A DNA stretch of 32,101 bases from Actinomycetes bacterium (GCA_021827485.1 JAKAVM010000106.1:109277-141377); one strand, 5' to 3'; counted from the first letter of the stretch, positions 7,049 through 15,496 are shown. Numbers and translations are program-made. Notes: a model not told the origin generated them from the letters alone.

Positions 7049-7957
7049 GTGGATATAGGTTTAGGAATTATGTCAGGGTCGAGAGCTTCCCAAGTTCTCG
7101 ATGAAGTTTCGAAAGCGACCCAGGATGGGTTTGATTCGGTTTGGTTCTCCAATATTTTTGGCTTTGATGCGCTGACCGCAAGCGCATTAGCGGGGTCGAG
7201 CGTGCCTGAGGTTACAATCGGCACTTTCGTCGTTCCGATCTATACCAGACATCCCTTGACTATGGCTCAACAGGCTATGTCGGTTCAAGATAGTTGTGAT
7301 GGACGATTTGTTCTTGGAATTGGATTATCACATCAAGTAGTTATTGAAACCATGATGGGTATCGACTTTTCAAAGCCAGCATCAACCATGAGAGAGTATG
7401 TTCAAGCTATTACTCCATTGCTGAAAGAAGGTTCAGTGAGCTTCAATGGAGATTTTTACTCTGTGAACGCAATGCTAGAAAGGCCAGGGGGTTTCGTTGC
7501 GCCTAAGATCATCATTGCAGCCCTTGGAAGTGTCATGCTAAAACTCGCTGGCTCTCTAGCAGATGGTACAGCAACCTGGATGACTGGTATCAATACATTG
7601 AAAACACACATTGTTCCCACGATTCGCAACGCTGCTGAGCAGGCTGGTCGTGAGTCGCCTATGGTTGTTGCCGGTTTACCGATTTGCGTTACTTCCAACG
7701 AAGGGCAGGCCCGAGAAAAAGCAGCTTCAATTTTTTCGATTTACGGTACTCTACCTTCTTATCGTGCAATGTTAGATAGAGAAGGAGCTAATGGACCGGC
7801 TGAAGTTTCTCTAGTTGGCACTAGTTCAGAGGTTAGGACACATCTTGAGGATTTGGCTGAGAGCGGCGTTACATGCTTTGTGGCTGCACCTTTTGGGAAC
7901 GAAGATGAAGTCAAAGAGACCAAGGGAGTACTAATGGATTTTGCAAAGAGCCAATGA
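7049..7957 (+). CDS. F420-type luciferase-like monooxygenase (LLM)
   Basis: A 302-residue TIM-barrel flavin/F420-dependent oxidoreductase. Family features are the N-terminal strand MDIGLGIMSG, the DGFDSVWFSNIFGFDALT segment, the VPIYTRHPLTMAQQAMSVQD segment, RFVLGIGLSHQ and the late ..LVGTSSEVRTHLEDLAESGVT region. The pattern is nearest the actinobacterial F420-dependent LLM class; use of F420 rather than FMN is an inference. Its last four bases overlap the SDR gene start (ATGA), so the two are translationally coupled. With the neighbouring SDR and AtuA-like genes it may act in oxidation of a lipid- or terpene-like compound. Confidence 0.82.
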   Translation: MDIGLGIMSGSRASQVLDEVSKATQDGFDSVWFSNIFGFDALTASALAGSSVPEVTIGTFVVPIYTRHPLTMAQQAMSVQDSCDGRFVLGIGLSHQVVIETMMGIDFSKPASTMREYVQAITPLLKEGSVSFNGDFYSVNAMLERPGGFVAPKIIIAALGSVMLKLAGSLADGTATWMTGINTLKTHIVPTIRNAAEQAGRESPMVVAGLPICVTSNEGQAREKAASIFSIYGTLPSYRAMLDREGANGPAEVSLVGTSSEVRTHLEDLAESGVTCFVAAPFGNEDEVKETKGVLMDFAKSQ

Positions 7958-8817
7958 GAAATTTTGATGGACGGGTTGCGGTAATTACCGGGGCTGCAAG
8001 CGGAATTGGTCTAGCGCTTTGCAAGGCTTTTTACGCCCAAGGAATGAAGCTTGTAATGGCCGATATCGAAAAGGATGCACTTGATAAAGCCGTCAGTTTA
8101 CTAAGCAAAGACCCAGACAGGGTTGTCGGGGTACTATGTGATGTTTCAGATGCGGACTCAGTGGATAACCTAGCCAAGGCAGCACTTGAGAGTTTTGGCG
8201 CAGTACACTTAGTGTGCAATAACGCCGGGGTAGTGACTGGTGGTCCTAGCTGGGAGCAAACCCATGAGCAGTGGGAGTGGGTATTGGGCGTTAATTTGTG
8301 GGGTGTCATCAATGGCATTCGGAGTTTCGTTCCCATCCTCCTTGAACAAGATGAAGCCCATATTGTAAATACTGCTTCGATGGCAGGCTTGGTTGCACTT
8401 CCTATGGCGACTCCGTATACGGTTACTAAACATGCAGTCGTTGGTTTATCTGAGTCGTTGCTTTTAGAGCTAGAGATAATAGGAAGCACGATAGGTGTGT
8501 CCGTGTTGTGTCCCGGTTGGGTAAAAACATCGCTTGTCGATGCACAACGCAACAAGCCCGCTTACGTTCGTACAGATACAAGTCAAGAAGTCGGGGCGTT
8601 CACAGAACATGCAAGAGATCTTATGCAAACATTGATTGGAAATGGGATGGACCCCGATACTGTTGCTGGGCAAGTTGTCGATGCAGTTAGCAACGGTAGG
8701 TTCTGGATTCATACTCATCAAGAGATGAAAGGTGCAATATCGGCAAGATTTAAACGTTGTGTCGAGAGTGAGAATCCTCAGTTGGCCCTCGAAGGACTAG
8801 TTGGTGGAAATATCTAG
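7954..8817 (+). CDS. Short-chain dehydrogenase/reductase (SDR)
   Basis: A 287-residue classical SDR. The cofactor loop is TGAASGIG (12-19), the acidic residue after strand 2 lies in MADIEKD (suggesting NAD(H) preference), the NNAG motif is near residue 90, and the catalytic set is Ser in NTASMAGL with Y155 and K159 (YTVTK). The PG motif (CPGWVKT) follows. The C-terminal extension of about 60 residues, rich in charged residues, probably forms the substrate lid. Coupled to the LLM gene by an ATGA overlap. The substrate is unknown. Confidence 0.88.
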   Translation: MRNFDGRVAVITGAASGIGLALCKAFYAQGMKLVMADIEKDALDKAVSLLSKDPDRVVGVLCDVSDADSVDNLAKAALESFGAVHLVCNNAGVVTGGPSWEQTHEQWEWVLGVNLWGVINGIRSFVPILLEQDEAHIVNTASMAGLVALPMATPYTVTKHAVVGLSESLLLELEIIGSTIGVSVLCPGWVKTSLVDAQRNKPAYVRTDTSQEVGAFTEHARDLMQTLIGNGMDPDTVAGQVVDAVSNGRFWIHTHQEMKGAISARFKRCVESENPQLALEGLVGGNI

Positions 8818-8856
8818 ACTTGGAAACAAGTTAGAGCTAGTTGCTAGTTATAGCGT

Positions 8857-8862
8857 TAGGTT
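8857..8862 (+). promoter_or_regulatory. Candidate -10 box for a leaderless TTG start
   Basis: TAGGTT ends 6 bases before TTG 8869, and no Shine-Dalgarno is visible before that start. No convincing -35. Confidence 0.33.
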
Positions 8863-8868
8863 TCTAGC

Positions 8869-9606
8869 TTGAAGGGGATCATTCTTGCTGGTGGCTCTGG
8901 AAGCCGTATGCGTCCTCTAACTCGAATCACCAACAAACATCTGCTACCTATCTATGACAGACCAATGGTTACCTATGCGATTGAGGCATTTGTAAATTCA
9001 GGAATAACGGAGATAATGCTGGTTACTGGTGGAACCCATGCGGGGGAGTTCCTACGTCTATTGGGCAATGGAGAGGATTGGGGCGTAGATAGGTTAATGT
9101 ATAGCTATCAGGACCGTCCTGGAGGCATTGCTGAAGCTCTTGGCCTAGCCGAGAAGTTTGTTGAGTCAGATAAGTTAGCAGTCATACTTGCAGATAATAT
9201 CTTTGGACAATCTATAGCGCCCATGGTGAGCAATTTTAGCAACCAAAGCATCGGAGCGCGAATTGCCCTTGCGCGGGTTGATGAGTCCGATCATCTGTCA
9301 AACCTCGGAGTGGCAAAGTTCGATGTCGATAAAATCATTGAAATCATAGAGAAACCGATTGATCCACCGAGCAACTATGCAGTTACCGGACTTTATTTCT
9401 ATGATTCAGATGTTTTTGAAATTGTTGGGCGCCTAACTCCTTCCGAGCGAGGCGAACTGGAAATAACTGATGTGAACAACTTCTACGTTTCCAAAGGCCT
9501 AATGTCTTATGACATCTTGGACGGATACTGGGGAGACGCCGGTGAGTCGATTGATTCCTACTATGAAGTAAATGATTACGTGCGGGAGAATGGAGCAAAC
9601 AAGTAG
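8869..9606 (+). CDS. Sugar-phosphate nucleotidyltransferase (RmlA-like, short form)
   Basis: A 245-residue enzyme with the N-terminal signature GIILAGGSGSRMRPLT (nucleotide-binding loop), KHLLPIYDRPMVTYAI, and LADNIFG at the metal-binding Asp. It also has EKP at the sugar-binding strand, GLYFYD, and a closing GYWGDAGESIDSYYE. It resembles glucose-1-phosphate thymidylyltransferases (NTP + sugar-1-P to NDP-sugar + PPi) but is about 45 residues shorter, lacking the C-terminal allosteric helices. The short form is common in actinobacteria. The start is TTG 8869, where the conserved residues begin. The stop shares one base with the next start. Its place among catabolic-looking genes is unexplained. 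Confidence 0.85.
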   Translation: MKGIILAGGSGSRMRPLTRITNKHLLPIYDRPMVTYAIEAFVNSGITEIMLVTGGTHAGEFLRLLGNGEDWGVDRLMYSYQDRPGGIAEALGLAEKFVESDKLAVILADNIFGQSIAPMVSNFSNQSIGARIALARVDESDHLSNLGVAKFDVDKIIEIIEKPIDPPSNYAVTGLYFYDSDVFEIVGRLTPSERGELEITDVNNFYVSKGLMSYDILDGYWGDAGESIDSYYEVNDYVRENGANK

Positions 9607-10934
9607 TGGTAAATAAGAGTTCCGTTTCGATTGGCGGGGGTCAGGGTTTTTATGGGGATGGACTTGCTCCATTAGCCGATTTATTGAATGTAGGTTTGGA
9701 CTACCTGATTTTTGAAGGATTAGCAGAGCTTACACTCGCTATATTGCAAAAAGATAGACTCCGTGATGAATCGCTCGGCTACACTAGGGACCTTCCTCTT
9801 TACTTGGCCAACGCACAAGAGGTGCTTATTGGACGCCGAACCAAGGTAGTAACCAACGCTGGAGGCATAAACCCGATTGCTGCTGGCAGGGTCGCGGTAG
9901 AGACCTTGAGAAGTCTAGGAGGAAACGGGCTCAAAGTTGCAACTGTCGTAGGTGATGACGTACTTTCTAGGCCCGATGATTTTGCGCTTGAGCAAGATCT
10001 GCTATTTGCCAATGTGTACCTAGGTGCTCTTCCAATTGTCCAAGCTCTTCAATCCGGTGCTGATATAGTCATCACAGGAAGAGTAGCTGATGCGTCGTTA
10101 TTTCTAGCTCCACTTATTTATGAATTTTGTTGGGACTTTACAGATTATGATCGTCTGGCATCAGGAGTAGTTGTTGGTCACTTGCTTGAATGCTCTGGGC
10201 AGGTAGCTGGAGGCAACTATTCGGGTGCTTGGTGGGAAAACAAAAATCCTGACAGGATAGGATTTCCATATTGTGATGTCGAGCCAAATGGGCAAGCGAT
10301 TATTTCAAAGCCTAAAGATACGGGTGGACGTGTGACTTTTGATACGGTTAGAGAGCAGCTACTCTATGAGGTCCATGATCCTAGTAGTTATTTGAATCCA
10401 GATGTGACATGTGATTTTACCTCAGTAACCCTAGAGGATCTTGGTGAAGACCGTGTTCTGATTGAACCATCACTTGGTGGTCCGCCGCCAACTACATATA
10501 AGGGTTTAGCCTGTAAGCCAAATGGTTTTAGCTGTGAGGTGAAATTAGGTTACGCATGGCCAGACGCCGAGGCCAAGGCTCGTATAGCGATACGTTATAT
10601 AAAAAATCGAGCTCAAGCAATCGGAGTTGAGGTCCTTGAGTGGTGGGAAGAGTATTTTGGGGTAAACGGATATGGAGGTCCAACTGTTGAGATCGATCCA
10701 CTTTATGAGCCGCCAGAAGTGATAGGTAGGCTTGCATGGCGATGTGCACAGCCAGCCCAGGCCCAGGCACTGTTCAGAGAGGTTGGTGTACTCGGTTTAT
10801 CCGGCCCTCCTGGGTTTGCCTCAATTGGGCGGGCAAGAGACGGTAAACCAACCCAGCTCTTGAAAGTTACGCAGTTTGCCGCGAACCGTTCCAAAGTTGA
10901 CCCGTATGTAAAAATTGAGATTACCGAGGTATAG
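9606..10934 (+). CDS. AtuA-like protein (acyclic terpene utilization family, DUF1446)
   Basis: A 442-residue protein with the family's opening SIGGGQGFYGD, the DYLIFEGLAELTLAILQ segment, TNAGGINP, DIVITGRVADASL and HLLECSGQVAGGNYSG. In pseudomonads AtuA belongs to the geraniol/citronellol catabolic cluster; its exact reaction is not settled. The C-terminal domain fused in many homologues is encoded here by the next gene. GTG 9606 overlaps the upstream stop by one base (TAGTG). Family membership is firm; a role in terpene breakdown in this organism is only a suggestion. Confidence 0.85.
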   Translation: MVNKSSVSIGGGQGFYGDGLAPLADLLNVGLDYLIFEGLAELTLAILQKDRLRDESLGYTRDLPLYLANAQEVLIGRRTKVVTNAGGINPIAAGRVAVETLRSLGGNGLKVATVVGDDVLSRPDDFALEQDLLFANVYLGALPIVQALQSGADIVITGRVADASLFLAPLIYEFCWDFTDYDRLASGVVVGHLLECSGQVAGGNYSGAWWENKNPDRIGFPYCDVEPNGQAIISKPKDTGGRVTFDTVREQLLYEVHDPSSYLNPDVTCDFTSVTLEDLGEDRVLIEPSLGGPPPTTYKGLACKPNGFSCEVKLGYAWPDAEAKARIAIRYIKNRAQAIGVEVLEWWEEYFGVNGYGGPTVEIDPLYEPPEVIGRLAWRCAQPAQAQALFREVGVLGLSGPPGFASIGRARDGKPTQLLKVTQFAANRSKVDPYVKIEITEV

Positions 10935-10936
10935 AA

Positions 10937-11320
10937 GTGGAAATAGCGCTTAGAGAGCTTTATGGGGTGCGTTGCGGAGACAAGGGCGATATATCGGATA
11001 TTTCGCTTTTTGCTGATAGTGAGAAGGCTTATGAGTGTTTGGTTGAGCAAGTGACTTCCGAACGCGTGAAGAAGCATTTTGGCTCAATGGTTTCTGGTCA
11101 CGTGGAGCGTTATCTGGCACCTAATGTATTAGCAGTCAAGTTTGTCATGTACGGTGCCCTCGGAGGAGGTGCTCCTTCGAGCTTACGTAGTGATAACTTA
11201 GGGAAAACCAACGGTGCTTCACTTTTGAGGATGAAGATAGATGTTCCAGAGGAAATCCTTGCAGGTTCTAAGCGTGCCAAAGCTCCAATCGAAGAGATAC
11301 GAGCGACTAGCAGTAAGTAA
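10937..11320 (+). CDS. AtuA C-terminal-type domain protein
   Basis: A 127-residue protein starting at GTG 10937, two bases after the AtuA stop. It reads GVRCGDKGDISDISLFA, ERVKKHFG, VERYLAPNVLAVKFVMYGALGGGAP, matching the C-terminal domain of AtuA-family proteins that is separately encoded in some genomes. It probably forms a complex with the upstream product. It ends five bases before the stop of the convergent response-regulator gene, so no independent terminator fits between them. Confidence 0.82.
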   Translation: MEIALRELYGVRCGDKGDISDISLFADSEKAYECLVEQVTSERVKKHFGSMVSGHVERYLAPNVLAVKFVMYGALGGGAPSSLRSDNLGKTNGASLLRMKIDVPEEILAGSKRAKAPIEEIRATSSK

Positions 11321-11325
11321 AGTGT

Positions 11326-12030
11326 TCAGACTTCAATAATTTTGTAGCCGATTCCTCGTTCAGCTTCGATTGAACAGGTACATCCAGGAATTTGGGAGAG
11401 CTTTAGACGAATACGACGCACGTGTTCAGTTACTGTAGCTGGATCTTGCCATTCATCTTTAGATCCCCAGGCGCTATTGAGAATCTCTTCTCGCGAGAAA
11501 ACTCGTCCTGGTTTGGTAGCCAACAAGGCCAAGAGGTCAAATTCACGTCTGGAAAGTTGAATCGCAGCTCCTTCAATTTCAGCGACCCTCTTCTCTCGGT
11601 CCACGATAAGATTTCCAATCTGTGAAACAGAATCTGTTTCCATCGAAGAACCCGTTCTTCGCATTACCGCTCTCACACGAGCTTCTAGCTCAGCAATTGA
11701 GAACGGCTTGGTCAAGTAATCATCCGCACCTAAGTCCAGTCCTAATATTCTGTCTCGTTCTTCATCGCGGCCGGAAATTACAATTACTGGTACCTGTGTA
11801 GTTGTCCTGAGCTTTTCTAGTACTTCAGTTCCATCCATGTCTGGAAGGGTAAGGTCGAGCAGAACAATATCAGGTAGATCACTTGAGATTGCGTGCAAGG
11901 CCTCCAGGCCCGAAGCTGCTTCAAGTATCTGGTACCCAAATCTTGAAAGCACCTTACGTACTAAAAGTCGCACCGAATCATCATCGTCGGCAACCAGGAC
12001 GCGATATTGGCCGTTTGAGGTATCTACCAC
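11326..12030 (-). CDS. OmpR/PhoB-family response regulator
   Basis: About 234 residues from GTG 12030, preceded on the minus strand by AGGA 8 bases away; the frame is open to an ATG at 12135, but that adds 35 unlike residues. Receiver domain: VLVADDDDSV acidic cluster, phospho-acceptor Asp in IVLLDLTLPDMDG, Thr/Ser in VIVISGRD and Lys in YLTKPF. A winged-helix effector domain follows (LSRREFDLLALLATKPGRVFSREEIL, then VTEHVRRIRLKL). No kinase is adjacent, so this is an orphan regulator within the window. The upstream minus-strand gene ends 400 bases away, leaving room for its own promoter. Confidence 0.87.
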   Translation of the reverse strand: MVDTSNGQYRVLVADDDDSVRLLVRKVLSRFGYQILEAASGLEALHAISSDLPDIVLLDLTLPDMDGTEVLEKLRTTTQVPVIVISGRDEERDRILGLDLGADDYLTKPFSIAELEARVRAVMRRTGSSMETDSVSQIGNLIVDREKRVAEIEGAAIQLSRREFDLLALLATKPGRVFSREEILNSAWGSKDEWQDPATVTEHVRRIRLKLSQIPGCTCSIEAERGIGYKIIEV

Positions 12031-12135
12031 GTTTCTAGTCCTTGACGCATTCTCTTTTGTTCGCCTGCCATATAATGGATGTAATAACCTCGTTGTGTAA
12101 ATGTTGTTTATTGTTGTGCGTGTGTTGATCGACAT

Positions 12136-12429
12136 TTTAGCTTATTAGGACGATAAATACATTAGACCGGCTGATGAAATCTGGAATGGTCTAAGTGGTC
12201 CGAATGGATTGGACCGGCCCAATTGGACTGGGTTAATTCTTGGACATAGCCAGAGTGGGGCAGCCACGTTAGCGAGTCACAGACTAGCGCCTGGCTTTTT
12301 GACTAATAAGTCGAAAACCGACCGTGCCGGTTCATAACTACAAGAGAGACGAATGGCCCGGGAATGACCGAATCTCGGGTCATTGTCTTTGTAATGCGGA
12401 AGAGTTTCAAAAGTGCCTCCCCTTCAAAG
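12136..12429. other. Intergenic region with several inverted repeats
   Basis: No gene is seen. It contains GGTCC (12197-12201) with GGACC (12211-12215), the palindrome CCAATTGG (12219-12226), and AATGACC (12363-12369) with GGTCATT (12378-12384). The last pair lies just downstream of the cysteine desulfurase gene, where a minus-strand terminator could sit, but it has no T tract on that strand. The rest may be operator sequence for the regulator gene. Confidence 0.35.
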
Positions 12430-13590
12430 TTATCGGCCAAGTCCCTTGAGGCCGTCGAGCGCTGAGGCAAGCTCGGTCATAAGTGCGTCTAGGTCTTTTT
12501 GAGAGGTATCCCACCCAAATGAGACACGAATAGAGGTGTCTGGATTTCTCCCAACTGCTCGAAGTATTGGAGAGGGTTCCATCACTTCAGACGAGCAAGA
12601 AGAACCGGAGTGGATTGATATACCTGCTCGATCTAGAGCGATCACAACGGCTTCGCCCATAATACCGTCCGTTTCAATGCACACTAGATTGGCTAAGCGC
12701 TTGTGCGGTTCCATTGGACCAATAATTGAGAGCAAGGGATGTCCATCGACAAATCTTGTTAATTGGCGCATCTGACTCGTTTGCTGGACCAATTCGGCTT
12801 CAAGTGAGTCTTCTAACTGGTTACACACCTCGGCAAATCCCAGGATTCCGATAATATTCTCCATACCCGCTCGCCGCATTCGCTCTTGTGATCCACCTTT
12901 GAGTAAAGACGTTAGACGTAGACTCTTCTTGACAATTAGGACCCCAATACCGTGTGGCGCTCCCATTTTATGCCCGGATATTGACATGAGATCGCAACCG
13001 ATTTCATTGAAATCCACCCTTACGTGTCCTGCAGCAATAGCAGCATCGCAATGCGAGAGTATATTATATTCACGTGCCATATCAAACACTTGCCTAAAAG
13101 GTTGGACCGTTCCCAACTCATGGTTTGCGTACTGACAGTTGATGAGTGCATAGTTATTTGTTGAACTTTGCTTTGTGAGCAAATTACCTAATTCATCAAT
13201 GTCTATTTCGCCGCTCGGTGTTGTTCCGAGCGTTACTACCTTTGAAAAAGTTGCCGCCGCCTCTTTGACGCTTGAGTGCTCAACGGCCGAAGAAATTACT
13301 GCAATTTCAGGGCTTTCAGCTGAGTTTGTAAGCTTTTTTACTGCCCCATATGTTGCTAAATGAACAGATTCGGTAGCTCCTGAGGTAAAGATAATCTGTC
13401 GAGAACTAACTCCAAAAAACTTTGCAACTTTATCCCTCGACTCTTCAATAAGAAACCGCAGACTACGACCATCACTATGTACACGACTTGGATCACCTAT
13501 GTAATTGGAGTCTAGAAAGTCTAAAATTGCCTTTTTGGCAGCGGGCCTGAGCGGTTCAGCTGAAGCGTAGTCGAAATAGTACTGGTTCAT
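12430..13590 (-). CDS. Cysteine desulfurase (NifS/IscS family)
   Basis: About 386 residues from ATG 13590 (the TTG three codons upstream is less likely). A PLP enzyme that removes sulfur from cysteine for Fe-S cluster or tRNA thiolation pathways. Visible features are YFDYASAEPLRP at the N-terminus, FTSGATES, the PLP-lysine motif SGHKMGAPHGIG, RRAGMENI and the catalytic cysteine in SGSSCSSE, followed by IRVSFG. The short active-site loop fits the group II-like or NifS type. It is divergent from the Mrp/ApbC gene, a possible Fe-S carrier, with about 80 bases between their starts, so they may share control. Confidence 0.88.
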   Translation of the reverse strand: MNQYYFDYASAEPLRPAAKKAILDFLDSNYIGDPSRVHSDGRSLRFLIEESRDKVAKFFGVSSRQIIFTSGATESVHLATYGAVKKLTNSAESPEIAVISSAVEHSSVKEAAATFSKVVTLGTTPSGEIDIDELGNLLTKQSSTNNYALINCQYANHELGTVQPFRQVFDMAREYNILSHCDAAIAAGHVRVDFNEIGCDLMSISGHKMGAPHGIGVLIVKKSLRLTSLLKGGSQERMRRAGMENIIGILGFAEVCNQLEDSLEAELVQQTSQMRQLTRFVDGHPLLSIIGPMEPHKRLANLVCIETDGIMGEAVVIALDRAGISIHSGSSCSSEVMEPSPILRAVGRNPDTSIRVSFGWDTSQKDLDALMTELASALDGLKGLGR

Positions 13591-13658
13591 TAGTTGCAAG
13601 CCTAATTCTTACTCAATGTAATTTCTTGGTCGGTTCGGTCTTATACGTAATAGAAGGC

Positions 13659-13664
13659 TAGTCT
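13659..13664 (+). promoter_or_regulatory. Candidate -10 box for a leaderless GTG start
   Basis: TAGTCT ends 6 bases before GTG 13671, which has no Shine-Dalgarno. The -35 is not evident. Confidence 0.35.
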
Positions 13665-13670
13665 AGTTCC

Positions 13671-14891
13671 GTGGAGTTACGAGAGATTTTAGAGTCGGTT
13701 GAAGATCCCGAATTAGAGAGAACGATGGGCCAGCTTGGCATGATCAGCGAGGTGAAAGAGTCTCGCAAATCGATCTCCGTCTCAATACACTTACCAGGTA
13801 TCGGCTACTCGCAGGTCGATGAACTACGTGCAAGGATAGTTTCTGGCCTTGAGTCGGCTGGGGTGAAAGCAAGTCTAGAGATTGATTTTGTTCCAATGGA
13901 TGAATCCGAGCAGTTGGAGCTATCTCTCAAACTCATCGGGGTCGTAGGTGGGCTAGCTGAGTCAGCTCCAGGCTCAGATTCTCACGGGGCAGCTGGGCAT
14001 GATGGGGCCGGGCATGGGGCAGTCGATCATGAGGGGGCAGGGCACGGGGCAGCAGGGCATGGGGCAGCTGGACACAAACATGGTTCCGACACTGGCGTGG
14101 CTACAAATTTGCCTGCCCATACCAGGGTCCTTGGAATTGCTTCCGGTAAAGGCGGGGTTGGAAAGTCATCTGTATCGGTGAATTTAGCTCTAGCGCTGGC
14201 GAGCATAGGTAAGAAGGTTTCTATTCTTGACGCGGATGTCTATGGTTTCTCAGTACCGGCGATGCTTGGAATTGATCATCCTCCCATGGCAATTGACAAA
14301 CTCATCATTCCTCCCATGAAATCAGGCATAAGATGTCTCTCAATGGGATATTTTGTTGCTGAAGACCAGCCTGTAATTTGGCGGGGGCCAATGCTCCATA
14401 AAGCCCTCGAACAGTTTCTCACTGACTCATGGTGGGGCGCGATTGACTATTTGATAATTGATATGCCTCCAGGCACGGGTGATGTGACTCTTTCTCTTGC
14501 GCAGTACCTTCCCAATATGGAAATTTTTGTAGTAACAACTCCTCAACCTGCGGCCCAAAGGGTTGCTCAGCGTTCAGCGTATGCATCCAAGAAACTTCGT
14601 CTATCGGTCCGCGGTGTTATCGAGAATATGTCGTGGTTTACAGGTGATGATGGCACTCGCTACGAGATTTTTGGGAGTGGGGGAGGAGCGCTTTTAGCTG
14701 ATACTATCTCTGTAGCCTTGATCGGTCAGATCCCAATATCGGTAAACCTGCGCAAAGCCGGAGATACCGGCACCGCTTCCGAGGACTTCGATGTCAACCA
14801 AGAGGCAAAGCAAGCATTCATTGATATCGCTACCAGGATAGATCAGATGAAGCCTACTAAGAGGCGAAGCCCAGAACTCAAGTTGGTCTGA
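13671..14891 (+). CDS. mrp: Mrp/ApbC-family P-loop Fe-S carrier ATPase
   Basis: A 406-residue protein. Residues 1-~90 form the MIP18/DUF59-type domain, 105-137 a His/Gly/Ala repeat, and ~150 onward the ParA-like NTPase. The NTPase has a deviant Walker A GKGGVGKSS (from G159), IIDMPPGTGD, VTTPQPAA and ENMSWF. ApbC/Mrp proteins bind and transfer Fe-S clusters. The CxxC pair found after ENMSWF in many homologues is absent here (GDDGTRYE instead), as I recall for actinobacterial members. The His-rich insert is unusual and could bind metal. It is divergent from the cysteine desulfurase gene. Confidence 0.86.
   Translation: MELREILESVEDPELERTMGQLGMISEVKESRKSISVSIHLPGIGYSQVDELRARIVSGLESAGVKASLEIDFVPMDESEQLELSLKLIGVVGGLAESAPGSDSHGAAGHDGAGHGAVDHEGAGHGAAGHGAAGHKHGSDTGVATNLPAHTRVLGIASGKGGVGKSSVSVNLALALASIGKKVSILDADVYGFSVPAMLGIDHPPMAIDKLIIPPMKSGIRCLSMGYFVAEDQPVIWRGPMLHKALEQFLTDSWWGAIDYLIIDMPPGTGDVTLSLAQYLPNMEIFVVTTPQPAAQRVAQRSAYASKKLRLSVRGVIENMSWFTGDDGTRYEIFGSGGGALLADTISVALIGQIPISVNLRKAGDTGTASEDFDVNQEAKQAFIDIATRIDQMKPTKRRSPELKLV
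13986..14075 (+). repeat. 15-bp coding tandem repeat, six copies (His-rich)
   Basis: Six imperfect 15-base units encode variants of GAAGH inside the mrp gene, giving 8 His in 33 residues (105-137) when flanks are included. The units differ mainly at a few positions, so slippage-driven length variation is likely. Confidence 0.9.
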
Positions 14892-14913
14892 TTATTTTGA
14901 CCGGGAAGCGTTG

Positions 14914-14933
14914 ATTTTCGGTCACAATGTAAA
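14914..14933 (+). repeat. Left 20-bp direct repeat flanking the Phd/RelE cassette
   Basis: ATTTTCGGTCACAATGTAAA; it matches 15515-15534 at 17 of 20 positions in the same orientation. The toxin-antitoxin pair lies wholly between the two copies. Confidence 0.65.
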
Positions 14934-14944
14934 GATAGCGATAC

Positions 14945-14963
14945 ATGAAATGGGGCATTTCAT
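14945..14963 (-). terminator. Hairpin just downstream of the toxin gene
   Basis: A perfect 8-bp inverted repeat, ATGAAATG and CATTTCAT with a 3-base loop, ends five bases before the toxin stop codon. It lacks a T tract, so termination is a suggestion; it could also protect the mRNA 3' end. Confidence 0.4.
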
Positions 14964-14967
14964 TACC

Positions 14968-15231
14968 TCACCGTTTCCGATAGACGACGTCACGGTGCTG
15001 GATCCGATGGACAATCACGACTCTGGTGTCGTCGTCGATTTCGTTGATCATTCGATAGTCTCCGCGCCGAGCAGAGTACAGGCCAGTGAGTTCACCGACG
15101 AGTTTTTTGCCTGATCGTTGTGGGTTCTCACTGATCGATCCCGAAAGAGCCGCAAGTGCAACGTCACGAATCTTTGCTGGGAGATTGTTCAGATGGCGGA
15201 GGCCTTCGGGTGTGATCCTGATTTCATACAC
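14968..15231 (-). CDS. RelE/ParE-type toxin
   Basis: An 87-residue protein from GTG 15231, overlapping the antitoxin end by 8 bases. Family features are YEIRITPEGLRHLNNLP, a helical hairpin with PQRSGKKLVGELTGLYSARRGDYR, and the closing strands VVIVHRIQHRDVVYRKR. RelE toxins cleave mRNA at the ribosome; the Arg, His and Tyr residues at the C-terminus fit an active toxin. A longer in-frame extension to 15384 lies inside the antitoxin gene and is not homologous. The gene pair looks richer in GC than its neighbours, consistent with acquisition. Confidence 0.86.
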   Translation of the reverse strand: MYEIRITPEGLRHLNNLPAKIRDVALAALSGSISENPQRSGKKLVGELTGLYSARRGDYRMINEIDDDTRVVIVHRIQHRDVVYRKR

Positions 15232-15496
15232 GGGGGCGGGGGACCCCGCTGTATGGCATCGGTACGGTTTCGCCTTGCGCTGCCTCGGAGCGAGAACGCG
15301 CGATGGATGCGACAAGATCCGGATCCCGCAGGATGTCCAGCGTCTCTTCGATAGACTCAAGATCGTCGGGACTGACCAAGACAAATGAAGGTCGTCCGTT
15401 GCGGGTTACCAAGATGCGTTCGTGCTCTCGCTCAACAAGTTCAGCCAACTCCGACAGATGCGCCTTGGCCTTGGAAAACGTTATCGATTCGGTCAT
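15224..15496 (-). CDS. Phd/YefM-type antitoxin
   Basis: A 90-residue antitoxin: MTESITFSKAKAHLSELAELV (DNA-binding N-terminal half), RILVTRNGRPSFVLVSPDDLESIEETL (typical Phd/YefM middle), and a C-terminal tail that would bind the toxin. It precedes the RelE-type gene with an 8-base overlap, the usual order. The pair normally represses its own promoter. On the minus strand TTACGG and TAGAAT lie 17 bases apart, 8 bases upstream of the ATG. Confidence 0.9.
   Translation of the reverse strand: MTESITFSKAKAHLSELAELVEREHERILVTRNGRPSFVLVSPDDLESIEETLDILRDPDLVASIARSRSEAAQGETVPMPYSGVPRPRV

Noticed and set aside
12363-12384. Rho-independent terminator for the cysteine desulfurase gene
   Set aside because: The AATGACC/GGTCATT hairpin is sound, but neither strand shows a proper T tract; noted only in the intergenic entry.
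14911-15114. Plus-strand frame of 67 codons opposite the toxin
   Set aside because: It lies antisense to a clear RelE-family gene and has no features of its own.
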